Assembly (NCBI GenBank): GCA_002696035.1
Contig: NZQV01000010.1
Coordinates: 496,001 to 560,000 of the forward strand
DNA: 64,000 nucleotides
Origin: Balneola sp.
GTDB taxonomy: Bacteria; Bacteroidota; Rhodothermia; Balneolales; Balneolaceae
Reading direction: 5' to 3'
Shown here: piece by piece, positions 1-8,060 of the stretch
Position numbering within the stretch: the stretch's first letter is position 1
How the letters are laid out: every line of letters begins with the position of its first letter
Notes under the pieces: generated by a model
Told to the model about the DNA's origin: nothing
What the model saw: only the letters and a program-made list of their open reading frames with translations
Databases searched by the model: none
Translations under genes and position numbers: made by a program

Positions 1-413
1 TGTTCGGATGCATTGAGAGAGTCGGGGGAAAATGATGCTACTTGCTCTCCAATGGAATAATAATTGATCGCAGCATTACCCAGATTATCGAAACTGATTG
101 TGTTCAGTGTATTCTGATAGCTTTCCAGTCCATTATAATCACCTTTTGAAATGCCGATGCTTTCAGAATTATCCAGAAATACCGCGATCTTTGGAGGAAT
201 ATCCATTTCCCTTGACGAGTAGAAATATGGATTTAACAAAAGGAGGAATAATAAGATAAGTGCGCTCGCTCGCAAAGAGATCAAAAACCAGCGGGAGAGG
301 GGTGTGATGCTCGTGAATTTCCGGTAGGCATACCAGGATAATATGATCAGAAACAGGGATACCAGTATTATGATTGCCGGCGATATAATATGTTGAAAAC
401 CCTGAAATTCCAC
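1..413 (-). CDS. VWA-domain membrane protein, N-terminal part (runs off window)
   Basis: Open reading frame leaving the left edge; about 137 residues are visible. Two hydrophobic segments (residues about 9-28 and 43-63) come before a short loop and then KIAVFLDNSES. There D81-x-S83-x-S85 matches the DxSxS metal-site motif that opens a von Willebrand factor A domain. I chose the GTG at 413 because an AAAAGGG Shine-Dalgarno-like tract lies just upstream and the overlapping ATG two bases inside it is in another frame that soon stops. It lies 25 nt downstream of the MoxR gene, and MoxR-VWA pairs are common (BatA/BatB-like). The exact family cannot be settled from the fragment. Confidence 0.7.
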   Translation of the reverse strand, partial: MEFQGFQHIISPAIIILVSLFLIILSWYAYRKFTSITPLSRWFLISLRASALILLFLLLLNPYFYSSREMDIPPKIAVFLDNSESIGISKGDYNGLESYQNTLNTISFDNLGNAAINYYSIGEQVASFSPDSLNASE

Positions 414-438
414 ATCAATCCCTTTTTAATTTTTGATT

Positions 439-1431
439 TCAGGCTTCTTCAATCAGCATGTTAATGAGTTTTACCGTTGTATACCCGTCTGCTTCAGCGG
501 CATAATTGTTTACGATACGGTGACGTAGAACGGGGGTAGCCAGAGCTTTGATGTCTTCTTCCGTAACATGATACCGACCTTGCGAAAGTGCGCGGGCTTT
601 ACCGCCTAAGATCAAATATTGGGAGGCTCTTGGTCCGGCTCCCCAGCTCATGTATTTATTCACGTAGTCAGGAGCCATATCGGTGCCGGGACGGGTTTTT
701 GAAACCAGTTCAACAGCAAAATCGAGTACATTTTCAGGGACAGGGACTTCGCGAACCAGCTCCTGCAACTTTTTCAGCTTTTCTTTGGATACCAGCGGCT
801 CAATACTGTATTGCTGATGAGCCGTGGTTTTACTGACTATCTCTTTCTCTTCGGCAAGTGTAGGATAGTCAACCCAGATGTTGAACATAAAACGGTCGAG
901 CTGAGCTTCCGGCAGTGGATAGGTTCCTTCCTGCTCAATGGGGTTCTGCGTGGCTAATACAAAGAAAGGAAGATCCAGGTCATACGTTTTGCCGGCTGTT
1001 GTTACATGATATTCTTGCATGCCTTCAAGCAGTGCAGCCTGAGTTTTTGGGGGCGTTCGGTTGATCTCATCTGCCAAAACGATATTGGCGAAGACCGGTC
1101 CTTTGATAAAGGTAAATTCTTTGCGACCTGAATCTTTGTTTTCTTCAATTACTTCCGTTCCGGTGATGTCGCCGGGCATAAGGTCTGGAGTGAACTGAAT
1201 CCGGTTGAAGCTAAGGTTTAATGAATCTGCTAATGTTCTTATGAGCAAGGTTTTAGCAAGGCCCGGAACGCCGATCAGGACACAGTGTCCTTTCGAAAAA
1301 AGACTGATCAAAAGCAGATCTATGATGTCATCCTGTCCAATGACGGCTTTGTGAATCTCTTTCTTAATACTGTGGAAAGTCTCATGAAATTCATCCGCCA
1401 GCTTTACGGCGTCTTTATCATCAAAGTTCAT
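439..1431 (-). CDS. MoxR-family AAA+ ATPase
   Basis: A 330-aa cytosolic AAA+ ATPase of the MoxR type, thought to act as a chaperone-like maturation factor for VWA-domain partners. Walker A is GVPGLAKT (residues 54-61) and Walker B is IVLADEIN (117-124), followed by NRTPPKTQAALLEGMQE, typical of MoxR, and the sensor region ATQNPIEQEGTYPLPEAQ. The length is normal for the family. Its ATG overlaps the stop of the upstream SurA-like gene by 4 nt, so translation is probably coupled. The downstream gene is a VWA-type membrane protein, the usual MoxR partner. The family call is firm; the target is unknown. Confidence 0.95.
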   Translation of the reverse strand: MNFDDKDAVKLADEFHETFHSIKKEIHKAVIGQDDIIDLLLISLFSKGHCVLIGVPGLAKTLLIRTLADSLNLSFNRIQFTPDLMPGDITGTEVIEENKDSGRKEFTFIKGPVFANIVLADEINRTPPKTQAALLEGMQEYHVTTAGKTYDLDLPFFVLATQNPIEQEGTYPLPEAQLDRFMFNIWVDYPTLAEEKEIVSKTTAHQQYSIEPLVSKEKLKKLQELVREVPVPENVLDFAVELVSKTRPGTDMAPDYVNKYMSWGAGPRASQYLILGGKARALSQGRYHVTEEDIKALATPVLRHRIVNNYAAEADGYTTVKLINMLIEEA

Positions 1432-2858
1432 CGTGTATCTCCTGTACTTCCTGCAGGACTAAGTTCTTCCATGGTGTTTTCAATTTTTTTATCACTTGGA
1501 GTGTCGATGGTATACTCGACATAAATGGTTTCACGTAAGTTCTGCATCCATTTTTGCATGATGCGATATTGCTTTTGCTGTAAGGCAATGTTCTTGATCC
1601 GTTCATAATCCTGTTGAAGATTTGCAATATGTTCCGGGATCTGTCGGTCGAGCCGTACAATACGATATGCTTTTTTATTTTGACGTTGAAGTGTAAAGGA
1701 CTTCGGTTCAGATATAGTTCCTACCTCATCCATCAACAACACAATACGATACATAGACGGATCCAGTCTGTTGAGTGGAATAAGACGTTCACCACTTTGT
1801 GGGTCAAATATCTTTCCGCCGAGGTTGGCCGTATTTGGATCTTCGCTGTATTTGCGGGCTACATCAGAAAATTCAACATCAAGGTTATTCACAATGCTGT
1901 CGCGAAGAGCTTCGAGCCTGTTAATAGCATACTGCTCATCCAACTGATCTTCATCAATTGATATAAGGATATGATTGGTTTCGATCTGATCGCCAACACG
2001 TCTATTCAGGCGAATAATGTGATAACCGAATTGGGTTTTAACCACCTCAGAAATACCGCCGGGTTTCAGGGCCGACGCTGCTGCAGAATATTCAGGAACC
2101 AGCTCATCAAGTCCCATCATCGGGAGTAAGCCACCATTTTCAGCACTACCGGGATCATCGCTATGCCGGCGGGCCAGTTCCTCAATAGATTTACCATGGG
2201 TTACAATGGAATCACGTAATTGTTGGGCAAGCTCAAGTGCTCCTTTTTCAGCATCTTTCTTAGCAGGGGGGACGATAACGATCTGTGAAAGTGAAACCTG
2301 CTCCGGTATAGTTGGGAGAGAATCGGTAGGAATTCTGTTAAAGAACTCTCGAACCTCAGGGCGGGTGATCTCTACTGTTTGTATTTTTTGTTCACGAACT
2401 TTGCTTGTAAGCATTTGTTCACGAAACTGCTCACGAAAATCTGCTTTGATCTGGATAATGGATTTTCCAAACGCCTGTTCAAGTGCTTGTTCGCTGCCGG
2501 CTTGCTGCACCAGCTGTTGCATGCGCATATCCATACGGGAATTCACTTCATCATCAGAAACCGTGATGGAATCAATTTCAGCTTTCTCAAGCAGCACATA
2601 ATTATCTACAGCGGATTCCAGAAAAGCATACCAGAGTTCAGTACTGAACTCAATGGGCTCTCCCGAAACACGACTTTGACGGATATAATCAGCCACATTT
2701 TGATCGATCTCTGACTTAAGGATTATATTCTCATTTACATGAGCTACGATCTGATCAGCAAGTTGCCGTGATTGCTGTGCGTGTGATTGATGAGTAATTA
2801 AAAAGCCAAATAGAAAGAAGAGGGGGAGTAATAGGTAGTTTTTATTCATTATAAGCAT
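1428..2858 (-). CDS. surA: SurA-like periplasmic peptidyl-prolyl isomerase, two parvulin domains
   Basis: A 476-aa exported folding factor. A hydrophobic signal sequence (residues 5-27, ending HAQ) comes before a SurA-type N-terminal chaperone region (about 30-175). Then come two parvulin domains, at about 187-286 (with TQFGYHIIRL) and about 291-405 (beginning TNHILIS). This is the SurA arrangement, so a role in outer-membrane protein folding is likely by family. The ATG at 2858 overlaps the preceding lipoprotein gene; a second ATG at 2849 is an equally possible start, and no clear ribosome site separates them. It is the third of three consecutive PPIase-type genes and overlaps MoxR by 4 nt. 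Confidence 0.88.
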   Translation of the reverse strand: MLIMNKNYLLLPLFFLFGFLITHQSHAQQSRQLADQIVAHVNENIILKSEIDQNVADYIRQSRVSGEPIEFSTELWYAFLESAVDNYVLLEKAEIDSITVSDDEVNSRMDMRMQQLVQQAGSEQALEQAFGKSIIQIKADFREQFREQMLTSKVREQKIQTVEITRPEVREFFNRIPTDSLPTIPEQVSLSQIVIVPPAKKDAEKGALELAQQLRDSIVTHGKSIEELARRHSDDPGSAENGGLLPMMGLDELVPEYSAAASALKPGGISEVVKTQFGYHIIRLNRRVGDQIETNHILISIDEDQLDEQYAINRLEALRDSIVNNLDVEFSDVARKYSEDPNTANLGGKIFDPQSGERLIPLNRLDPSMYRIVLLMDEVGTISEPKSFTLQRQNKKAYRIVRLDRQIPEHIANLQQDYERIKNIALQQKQYRIMQKWMQNLRETIYVEYTIDTPSDKKIENTMEELSPAGSTGDTR

Positions 2859-3750
2859 TATTCAGTGTATCAGTATCAATAACTGATGGATTCGATTCTA
2901 CGTTGTTAACGGAATGGATTTTGATTTCATTATTTGCCTGACCCTGAAGATAAAGATTCTTTACGTATGTGTTAAAAGCTCTTTTCCTTTTTTCGAGCGT
3001 CAACCACTCTTTGATCTGCTCGATAAGCCAGTCCAAGTCGGGATGATCTCCTTCAGGTCGTTCCTCAAGCAGTTGAACAAAATGATACTCTCCGGAAGTT
3101 CTGTAAGTAGGGGAGATCTCGGAAGGGCCAATAATTTTGAGGTAGCGGTTTAGCATGTTGATATCTCCACCGGCGATAGAAATTGGCCAGAATCGCTCAG
3201 ATTCCCGGATCTTGAGGTCAGCAAATCTGGAATATTTTTTTGCAACGGTCTCCCAGTCTGTGCCTCTCATTAATTCCCGTTTTGCACTTTCGGCTTCTGC
3301 GTTCGTAGATGCAATTAAATGCCGGTATCGCACATATCGTTCATCCAGTACAAAACGATCTTTATGTTGCTGATAGTAATCCCGTGCTTCCTGTTCAGAA
3401 ACGGTAAGGTCATCTTCAAATTCTGCAATGATGTAATCCTGCACTTGTTGAAGTATGAATTCCTCGCGCATGCGTCTCAGCTTTTCCTCCATACCCGGAC
3501 GATTGGTGAAGTTCAGGCGTTCTGCTTCCTGCAAAATGATCTGCCTTCTGATCCATTCATCCCGGTAGGTTTGAATGGCTGAGGCACTATCTGATTGCAA
3601 CACGATGGCAGGTATTTGCTTGCGGGCGTCCTCTGCGGTAAGCCGTTCTTCGCCTACTTCAGCCAGGATCACTGTGTTTGTTTCAGCTGGCTTGGTACAG
3701 GCTGTAACAGCAATTAATAAGGAGAAAATGCAAAACCGGATGTAATTCAT
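2842..3750 (-). CDS. PPIase-like lipoprotein with degenerate parvulin domain
   Basis: A 302-aa probable lipoprotein with a short signal and lipobox LIAVTAC near residue 18. It has a SurA/PrsA-like N-terminal helical region. A central stretch (about 125-235, FVLDERYVRYRHLIAS... to YHFVQLLEE) sits where a parvulin domain would be. The usual GG/FGYH landmarks are weak or absent, so it may be a chaperone without isomerase activity. The open frame extends to a TTG at 3756, but I prefer the ATG at 3750, which gives a clean lipoprotein signal. It is 8 nt after the larger PPIase gene and overlaps the next one, so it sits within one operon. Confidence 0.75.
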   Translation of the reverse strand: MNYIRFCIFSLLIAVTACTKPAETNTVILAEVGEERLTAEDARKQIPAIVLQSDSASAIQTYRDEWIRRQIILQEAERLNFTNRPGMEEKLRRMREEFILQQVQDYIIAEFEDDLTVSEQEARDYYQQHKDRFVLDERYVRYRHLIASTNAEAESAKRELMRGTDWETVAKKYSRFADLKIRESERFWPISIAGGDINMLNRYLKIIGPSEISPTYRTSGEYHFVQLLEERPEGDHPDLDWLIEQIKEWLTLEKRKRAFNTYVKNLYLQGQANNEIKIHSVNNVESNPSVIDTDTLNNAYNE

Positions 3751-3758
3751 AAGCAAAG

Positions 3759-5708
3759 TTATCGGCTTTCTTGATTGTAGGCCCGTTCAAGATTCTTCGA
3801 ATTCACTTTAACATTGTAGGTTTTCCTGAGCTCTTCAATCCATTCTTCTTCTCGTTCAGGCTGAAATTCAGACAGAAGACGGTTAAACGCTTCATCAAAG
3901 GTCATGGCGCGGGCCGGTAATCGATCTTCAAGCCAAAAAACCGCAATTCTGTTGTTGTACTCAAACGGATTTGAAAAAGATTGTTCTTCCATCTCTTGAA
4001 GCTTATCGAAAGGAGGTTCTGAAAAATCACTTGTTGAGTCGCTGGAGACACTCAGGTTTTTAATATTTGTGCGGAGGCTATCCGGAGAGCCACCGTTTTC
4101 AACAAAGTTGATGGCATTTTGGATGGTAGAATCCTGCCTTGCACTTATTAAGTAGTAAAATGGACGCTCCGGGTACTGATAGTTCTCCAGGTTTTGTTTA
4201 TACATCATCTTCAATCTGGAAGTGTCAACTGTTGCTGAACTCCAGATGTTAGTTTCGTTGATGTTATAGACGATCAAACCATTCAGATAATTTTCAGACT
4301 GCTCCTCAAAAGCAGGGTATCGGTCTAGCGTAAGGTTGATGATATTTTTGTCGGCTACGTATCGTCTGTAACTGTCAACCCATTCGGGAGTATAATCAAC
4401 CGCTAACCGTCTTGAGAATTTATCCTGCAGGTAGTCATGGAAATCCTGAAGGCTATAATCGTTGTCTGCGAAGGAGAGAATGGATTGCTCCGGAAGTTCT
4501 TTAGAAAAAGAAATGTCTGCCATGGTCACTGAATCTTTTTGGATGAGCCACTCTGCATACGTATTAAGGGCTGATTGATCTTTTATAGAGCCATATTTCT
4601 CATTCAGATAATCAAGTACAAATTGGTTGTTCTCTTCAAAATAAGGAGTATCACTCAGGCGCTGCATCAAAGCCTCATCCCGCTGAGCTTCAGAGACATA
4701 GCTTTCAACCGAGTCGATCTTAAAGATATGGTATCCGTAATTGGTTTTAGCGGGTTTGGAATATTCCAGGTCCGGATCCTGTCTCATTACTGCATCCACA
4801 AAGTTCATGGCATAGTTCCCCTGATAGCTTACCCAGCCAATGCGTCCGTTGTTTCTGAGGGAGGCACCGTCTTCAGAATAATTGCGGGCAACCGTGCTCC
4901 AGTCTGAGCCACCTTCAAGTTCTTCGTAAGCATTATAGATCTTGTCATAAGCAGCGCTGTCACCTGTTCCCCGAACATAAATATGACTGGTTAGGCGTGC
5001 GGGAGTACGTTCCCTTTTATCCTGAAGCAATGCAATGTGATAGCCAAATTGGGTGCGGAAAGGCTCAGAGATCTCGCCAACATCCAGACTATATAATACA
5101 TCTTCAAAAGGCTTCACGGTTCTTCCGGCAGAGATCCAGGGAATATCGCCGCCCATACTTCGCCCTCCGCGTTTGGTAGAATATTTTTCATCTACTTCAT
5201 TTAAAGGAATACCGTCTTCGATCTCGCTGCGTGCATTCTCTAGCTTATCTATAGCTTCCTGAATTTGTTCTTCAGTTGCATTTTTATCTACTGCCACCAA
5301 AATATGAAATGGTTTCAGCTCAACACTCGACCTTTCCTTGAAGGTTGTAAAAGCCGCTGGTTTGATCTCTTTTTCGAGCCACCAGGCATAAGCGGCCTGC
5401 TTTACATAATTGGTATGTTCGGCAATAAGAGTTGAATCTTTGTAATACCCCTGATCTTTTGCGGCCTTTAGCTTGGCTTTGTAATCAAGAAAGATAGGGA
5501 GGAAGGATTCGAGTTCTTCCAGGGAGACTTCATCTATGTTTCCGCTGCTGTAGTTTTTTTTGAGTTCAGCGTAGGTAATATCTTCTCCACCAACTTCACC
5601 AACTACTATCTTATCTGATTGGGATTGCCCAAAAACGAAAGTGGGGAAAAGGAACAACAGTAAACTAAATATGAATAATTTATTAGTGCTCGCCATTGCG
5701 AAGTTCAT
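3759..5708 (-). CDS. Periplasmic peptidyl-prolyl isomerase, SurA/PpiD-like, two parvulin domains
   Basis: A 649-aa exported protein: signal sequence about 9-28 (FPTFVFGQ), a helical chaperone domain, and parvulin domains at about 131-229 (FHILV ... QFGYHIALL) and about 240-333 (SHIYV ... NYGYHIFKI). A long C-terminal extension of about 300 residues follows, with no motif I recognise. It is larger than SurA and lacks the N-terminal membrane anchor of PpiD, so I leave the gene symbol open. It is the first of three consecutive PPIase-like genes. The ATG at 5708 has no Shine-Dalgarno site; an ATG at 5696 is an alternative. Confidence 0.85.
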   Translation of the reverse strand: MNFAMASTNKLFIFSLLLFLFPTFVFGQSQSDKIVVGEVGGEDITYAELKKNYSSGNIDEVSLEELESFLPIFLDYKAKLKAAKDQGYYKDSTLIAEHTNYVKQAAYAWWLEKEIKPAAFTTFKERSSVELKPFHILVAVDKNATEEQIQEAIDKLENARSEIEDGIPLNEVDEKYSTKRGGRSMGGDIPWISAGRTVKPFEDVLYSLDVGEISEPFRTQFGYHIALLQDKRERTPARLTSHIYVRGTGDSAAYDKIYNAYEELEGGSDWSTVARNYSEDGASLRNNGRIGWVSYQGNYAMNFVDAVMRQDPDLEYSKPAKTNYGYHIFKIDSVESYVSEAQRDEALMQRLSDTPYFEENNQFVLDYLNEKYGSIKDQSALNTYAEWLIQKDSVTMADISFSKELPEQSILSFADNDYSLQDFHDYLQDKFSRRLAVDYTPEWVDSYRRYVADKNIINLTLDRYPAFEEQSENYLNGLIVYNINETNIWSSATVDTSRLKMMYKQNLENYQYPERPFYYLISARQDSTIQNAINFVENGGSPDSLRTNIKNLSVSSDSTSDFSEPPFDKLQEMEEQSFSNPFEYNNRIAVFWLEDRLPARAMTFDEAFNRLLSEFQPEREEEWIEELRKTYNVKVNSKNLERAYNQESR

Positions 5709-5746
5709 ATGATTTTTTTGTTGATAATTGATAATTAAGACTCTTC

Positions 5747-7075
5747 TTAAAATAACATCCCGGCAAATGTGGCAGTCATTAAATTAGCCAGTGTTCCTGC
5801 GAAAACAGCTTTGATACCAAATTTAGCCAATTCTGATTTTCTGCTTGGAGCCAATCCGCCAATACCGCCAATTTGAATGGCAATGGAGGAGAAATTAGCA
5901 AATCCACACAACGCAAACGTTGCCATTGCAATTGTTTTCGGTGAAATACTTGCTGCGGCTACCTCTTCAGCCAGTAACAGGTATGCTACAAACTCATTCA
6001 GTACAATTTTAGTACCCAGCATAGATCCCATATTTACAGCATCTGCCCAGGGTACGCCGATCAGCCAGGCGATTGGGGCAAATGCCCATCCGAGGATCAT
6101 TTCTATAGTAAGGCTTTCTCCCAGCAATGAAGTGATACCTGTGAGGTCACTTCCCCATCCTAAAATACCATTGAACATGGCAAGCAATGCGATGAATGCC
6201 AATAACATAGCACCGACATTTGCGGCTAATTTAAGGCCTACGCTGGCACCTGTTGCTGCTGCATCAATACCATTAGCATCCGTTTGTTCCACATGCATGG
6301 AAACATCGCCTTTTGTGACAGGTTCGCTGTCTTCAGGGTATAAGATCTTTGCGATCACAAGTGCAGCAGGAGCCGCCATCAAGCTGGCGCCAAGAAGTCG
6401 TTCAGCAAATAATTGTTGAGCCACAGCAATTTCAAGGCCATTGGCTTCTGCAAAAGGCGTTCCCAACATGGCTACATAAGCAGCCATCACGCCACCGGCA
6501 ATGGTTGCCATACCACCGGTCATCACAACCATGAGCTCAGATTTGGTCATCTTTTCAATAAAAGGCTTGATGACGAGTGGGGCTTCGGTTTGTCCCACAA
6601 AAATATTTGAAACCACAGACAGCGTTTCAGCTCCTGATGTACCGAGTAATTTTTGAATACCTTTAGATACAATTTTTACTACAAATTGTAATATCCCGTA
6701 GTGATACAATATGGCTGTTAGTGAAGCAAAGAACACAATGGTCGGTAGTACCTGAAATGCAAAGAAAACACCCAGGCTTTCAGGATGTTCTGGTCCTTGC
6801 CCCAAGCGGCCGAATATGAACGAAGCACCTTCTGTCGTATAACTCAAAACTACTACAAAGAAGCTCGCTACCTGCTTAAAGGCGACCATAGGCCAGCCTA
6901 AAGGCCCCCAAAAAGATGCCAGCAGATCAGCTTTCAAAATGAATATTGCGAGCAGGAACTGAAACCCAATGCCGATGGCAACCAGCTTCCAGTTTATGTT
7001 TCGCTTGTTGTTACTAAAAATGAAGGCGAGTCCCAAAAGACTCATAACTCCAATTAAACCGCGTATTATATCCAT
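5747..7075 (-). CDS. Concentrative nucleoside transporter (CNT/NupC family)
   Basis: A 442-aa integral membrane protein with many hydrophobic segments and CNT-family landmarks: [12 protein letters not shown], the [14 protein letters not shown] stretch, and a C-terminal [23 protein letters not shown] proteins import nucleosides using a cation gradient. It starts 5 nt after the thymidine kinase stop codon, so imported thymidine or deoxyuridine would be phosphorylated by the product of the same transcript. Length and motifs are complete. Substrate preference and coupling ion cannot be read from the sequence. Confidence 0.92.
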   Translation of the reverse strand: MDIIRGLIGVMSLLGLAFIFSNNKRNINWKLVAIGIGFQFLLAIFILKADLLASFWGPLGWPMVAFKQVASFFVVVLSYTTEGASFIFGRLGQGPEHPESLGVFFAFQVLPTIVFFASLTAILYHYGILQFVVKIVSKGIQKLLGTSGAETLSVVSNIFVGQTEAPLVIKPFIEKMTKSELMVVMTGGMATIAGGVMAAYVAMLGTPFAEANGLEIAVAQQLFAERLLGASLMAAPAALVIAKILYPEDSEPVTKGDVSMHVEQTDANGIDAAATGASVGLKLAANVGAMLLAFIALLAMFNGILGWGSDLTGITSLLGESLTIEMILGWAFAPIAWLIGVPWADAVNMGSMLGTKIVLNEFVAYLLLAEEVAAASISPKTIAMATFALCGFANFSSIAIQIGGIGGLAPSRKSELAKFGIKAVFAGTLANLMTATFAGMLF

Positions 7076-7080
7076 TAGGG

Positions 7081-7755
7081 TTACTCTGCGTTTGTTTCTT
7101 CAGTTTTCTGTTGTGTTTCCTTTTCAGTTGAAGCTGATCCGGAAATATTATTCATAAAAGGGGTTATGGGCCGGCCTCGACGCTTATCAACCGGTGGACG
7201 AAAGCAGTGGCGGGCACGAGGCTCATAGGCATCATATTCTCCTACTAAAACCTGATCTTCATCTTCTACCACGCGCTGGGAGTAGTGCGCCATGGTTCCA
7301 CTTTCAGCACAGATGGCGTGAAGTTTGGTTACATATTCGGCAATGGCTAAAAGGTAGGGCATAGGGCCAAATGGTTTCCCTGTGAAATCCATATCAAGGC
7401 CGGCTACGATCACTCGTTTTCCATCATTGGCAAGTGAGTTGGCCACATCCACTACCCGGTCATCAAAAAATTGTGCTTCATCTATACAAACTACGCGCGC
7501 GTCGCCCGTAAGTAATACTATTTGATCTGCGGTGTCTACTAAAATACTGGGAAGGGCCGTTTCGTTGTGCGAGACTACTTCGTCTTCAGAATAACGTTTA
7601 TCAAGTGCAGGTTTTACAACCACAACTTTTTGTCCGGCTATATGAGCGCGTTTTGCCCGGCGTATCAATTCCTCGGTTTTGCCGCTAAACATTCCGCCAC
7701 AAACAACTTCAATCCATCCAAATTCACGTGGTGCTAACGAAGGCTCGTTGATCAT
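7081..7755 (-). CDS. tdk: Thymidine kinase with an incomplete zinc ribbon
   Basis: A 224-aa type II thymidine kinase catalysing ATP-dependent phosphorylation of thymidine to dTMP. Walker A is GGMFSGKT (residues 20-27), the catalytic-base region is CIDEAQFF with E93, and the lasso/thymidine region runs [14 protein letters not shown]. The family normally has a four-cysteine zinc ribbon (CxxC ... CRHC). Here the first pair reads CAES (C149, S152) and the second reads ARHC (A181, C184), so one cysteine of each pair is missing. The C-terminal tail of about 25 residues is polar and rich in Glu, Lys and Gln. The gene heads an operon with the nucleoside transporter. Confidence 0.93.
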   Translation of the reverse strand: MINEPSLAPREFGWIEVVCGGMFSGKTEELIRRAKRAHIAGQKVVVVKPALDKRYSEDEVVSHNETALPSILVDTADQIVLLTGDARVVCIDEAQFFDDRVVDVANSLANDGKRVIVAGLDMDFTGKPFGPMPYLLAIAEYVTKLHAICAESGTMAHYSQRVVEDEDQVLVGEYDAYEPRARHCFRPPVDKRRGRPITPFMNNISGSASTEKETQQKTEETNAE

Positions 7756-8060
7756 TAACTAATTTATTCTGGTTTGAACCTTAAGATTTCAAAGGTTGGA
7801 ATATATCAGGCAAGCAGGAGAAAAGGAAAGAGGAAAAGTGATGTATTTTTAAGAGTCGATAATTTCAGAAACCATCTTTCCATTCAGTTTGAAAATGAAA
7901 CTATGTTTGATGAAGAGAGAGCAGGGTGATAGATGATCTTGGTGTATTTCTGGAATGCTTTGCTTGAAGGTTATGGTCGGACAAGCAGTCCGATTTGTAT
8001 TTCTCATGAATCTCTTAATACATAATTTTTACATACAGGTACAGATTCATATCTTGGGCT
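7756..8060. other. Divergent intergenic region between tdk and the helicase
   Basis: A 305-nt spacer between two divergently transcribed genes, which must carry both promoters. I could not pin down a convincing promoter for either side. Two small inverted repeats are visible: AACCTT/AAGGTT near the tdk start and CGGAC/GTCCG at about 7978-7992. Neither is followed by a T-run. I see no tRNA, riboswitch or plausible small ORF. Confidence 0.5.

Noticed and set aside
7756-7800. AACCTT/AAGGTT inverted repeat near the tdk start as an operator or riboswitch
   Set aside because: Only 6 bp with a 9-nt loop and no further structure; likely chance in AT-rich sequence.
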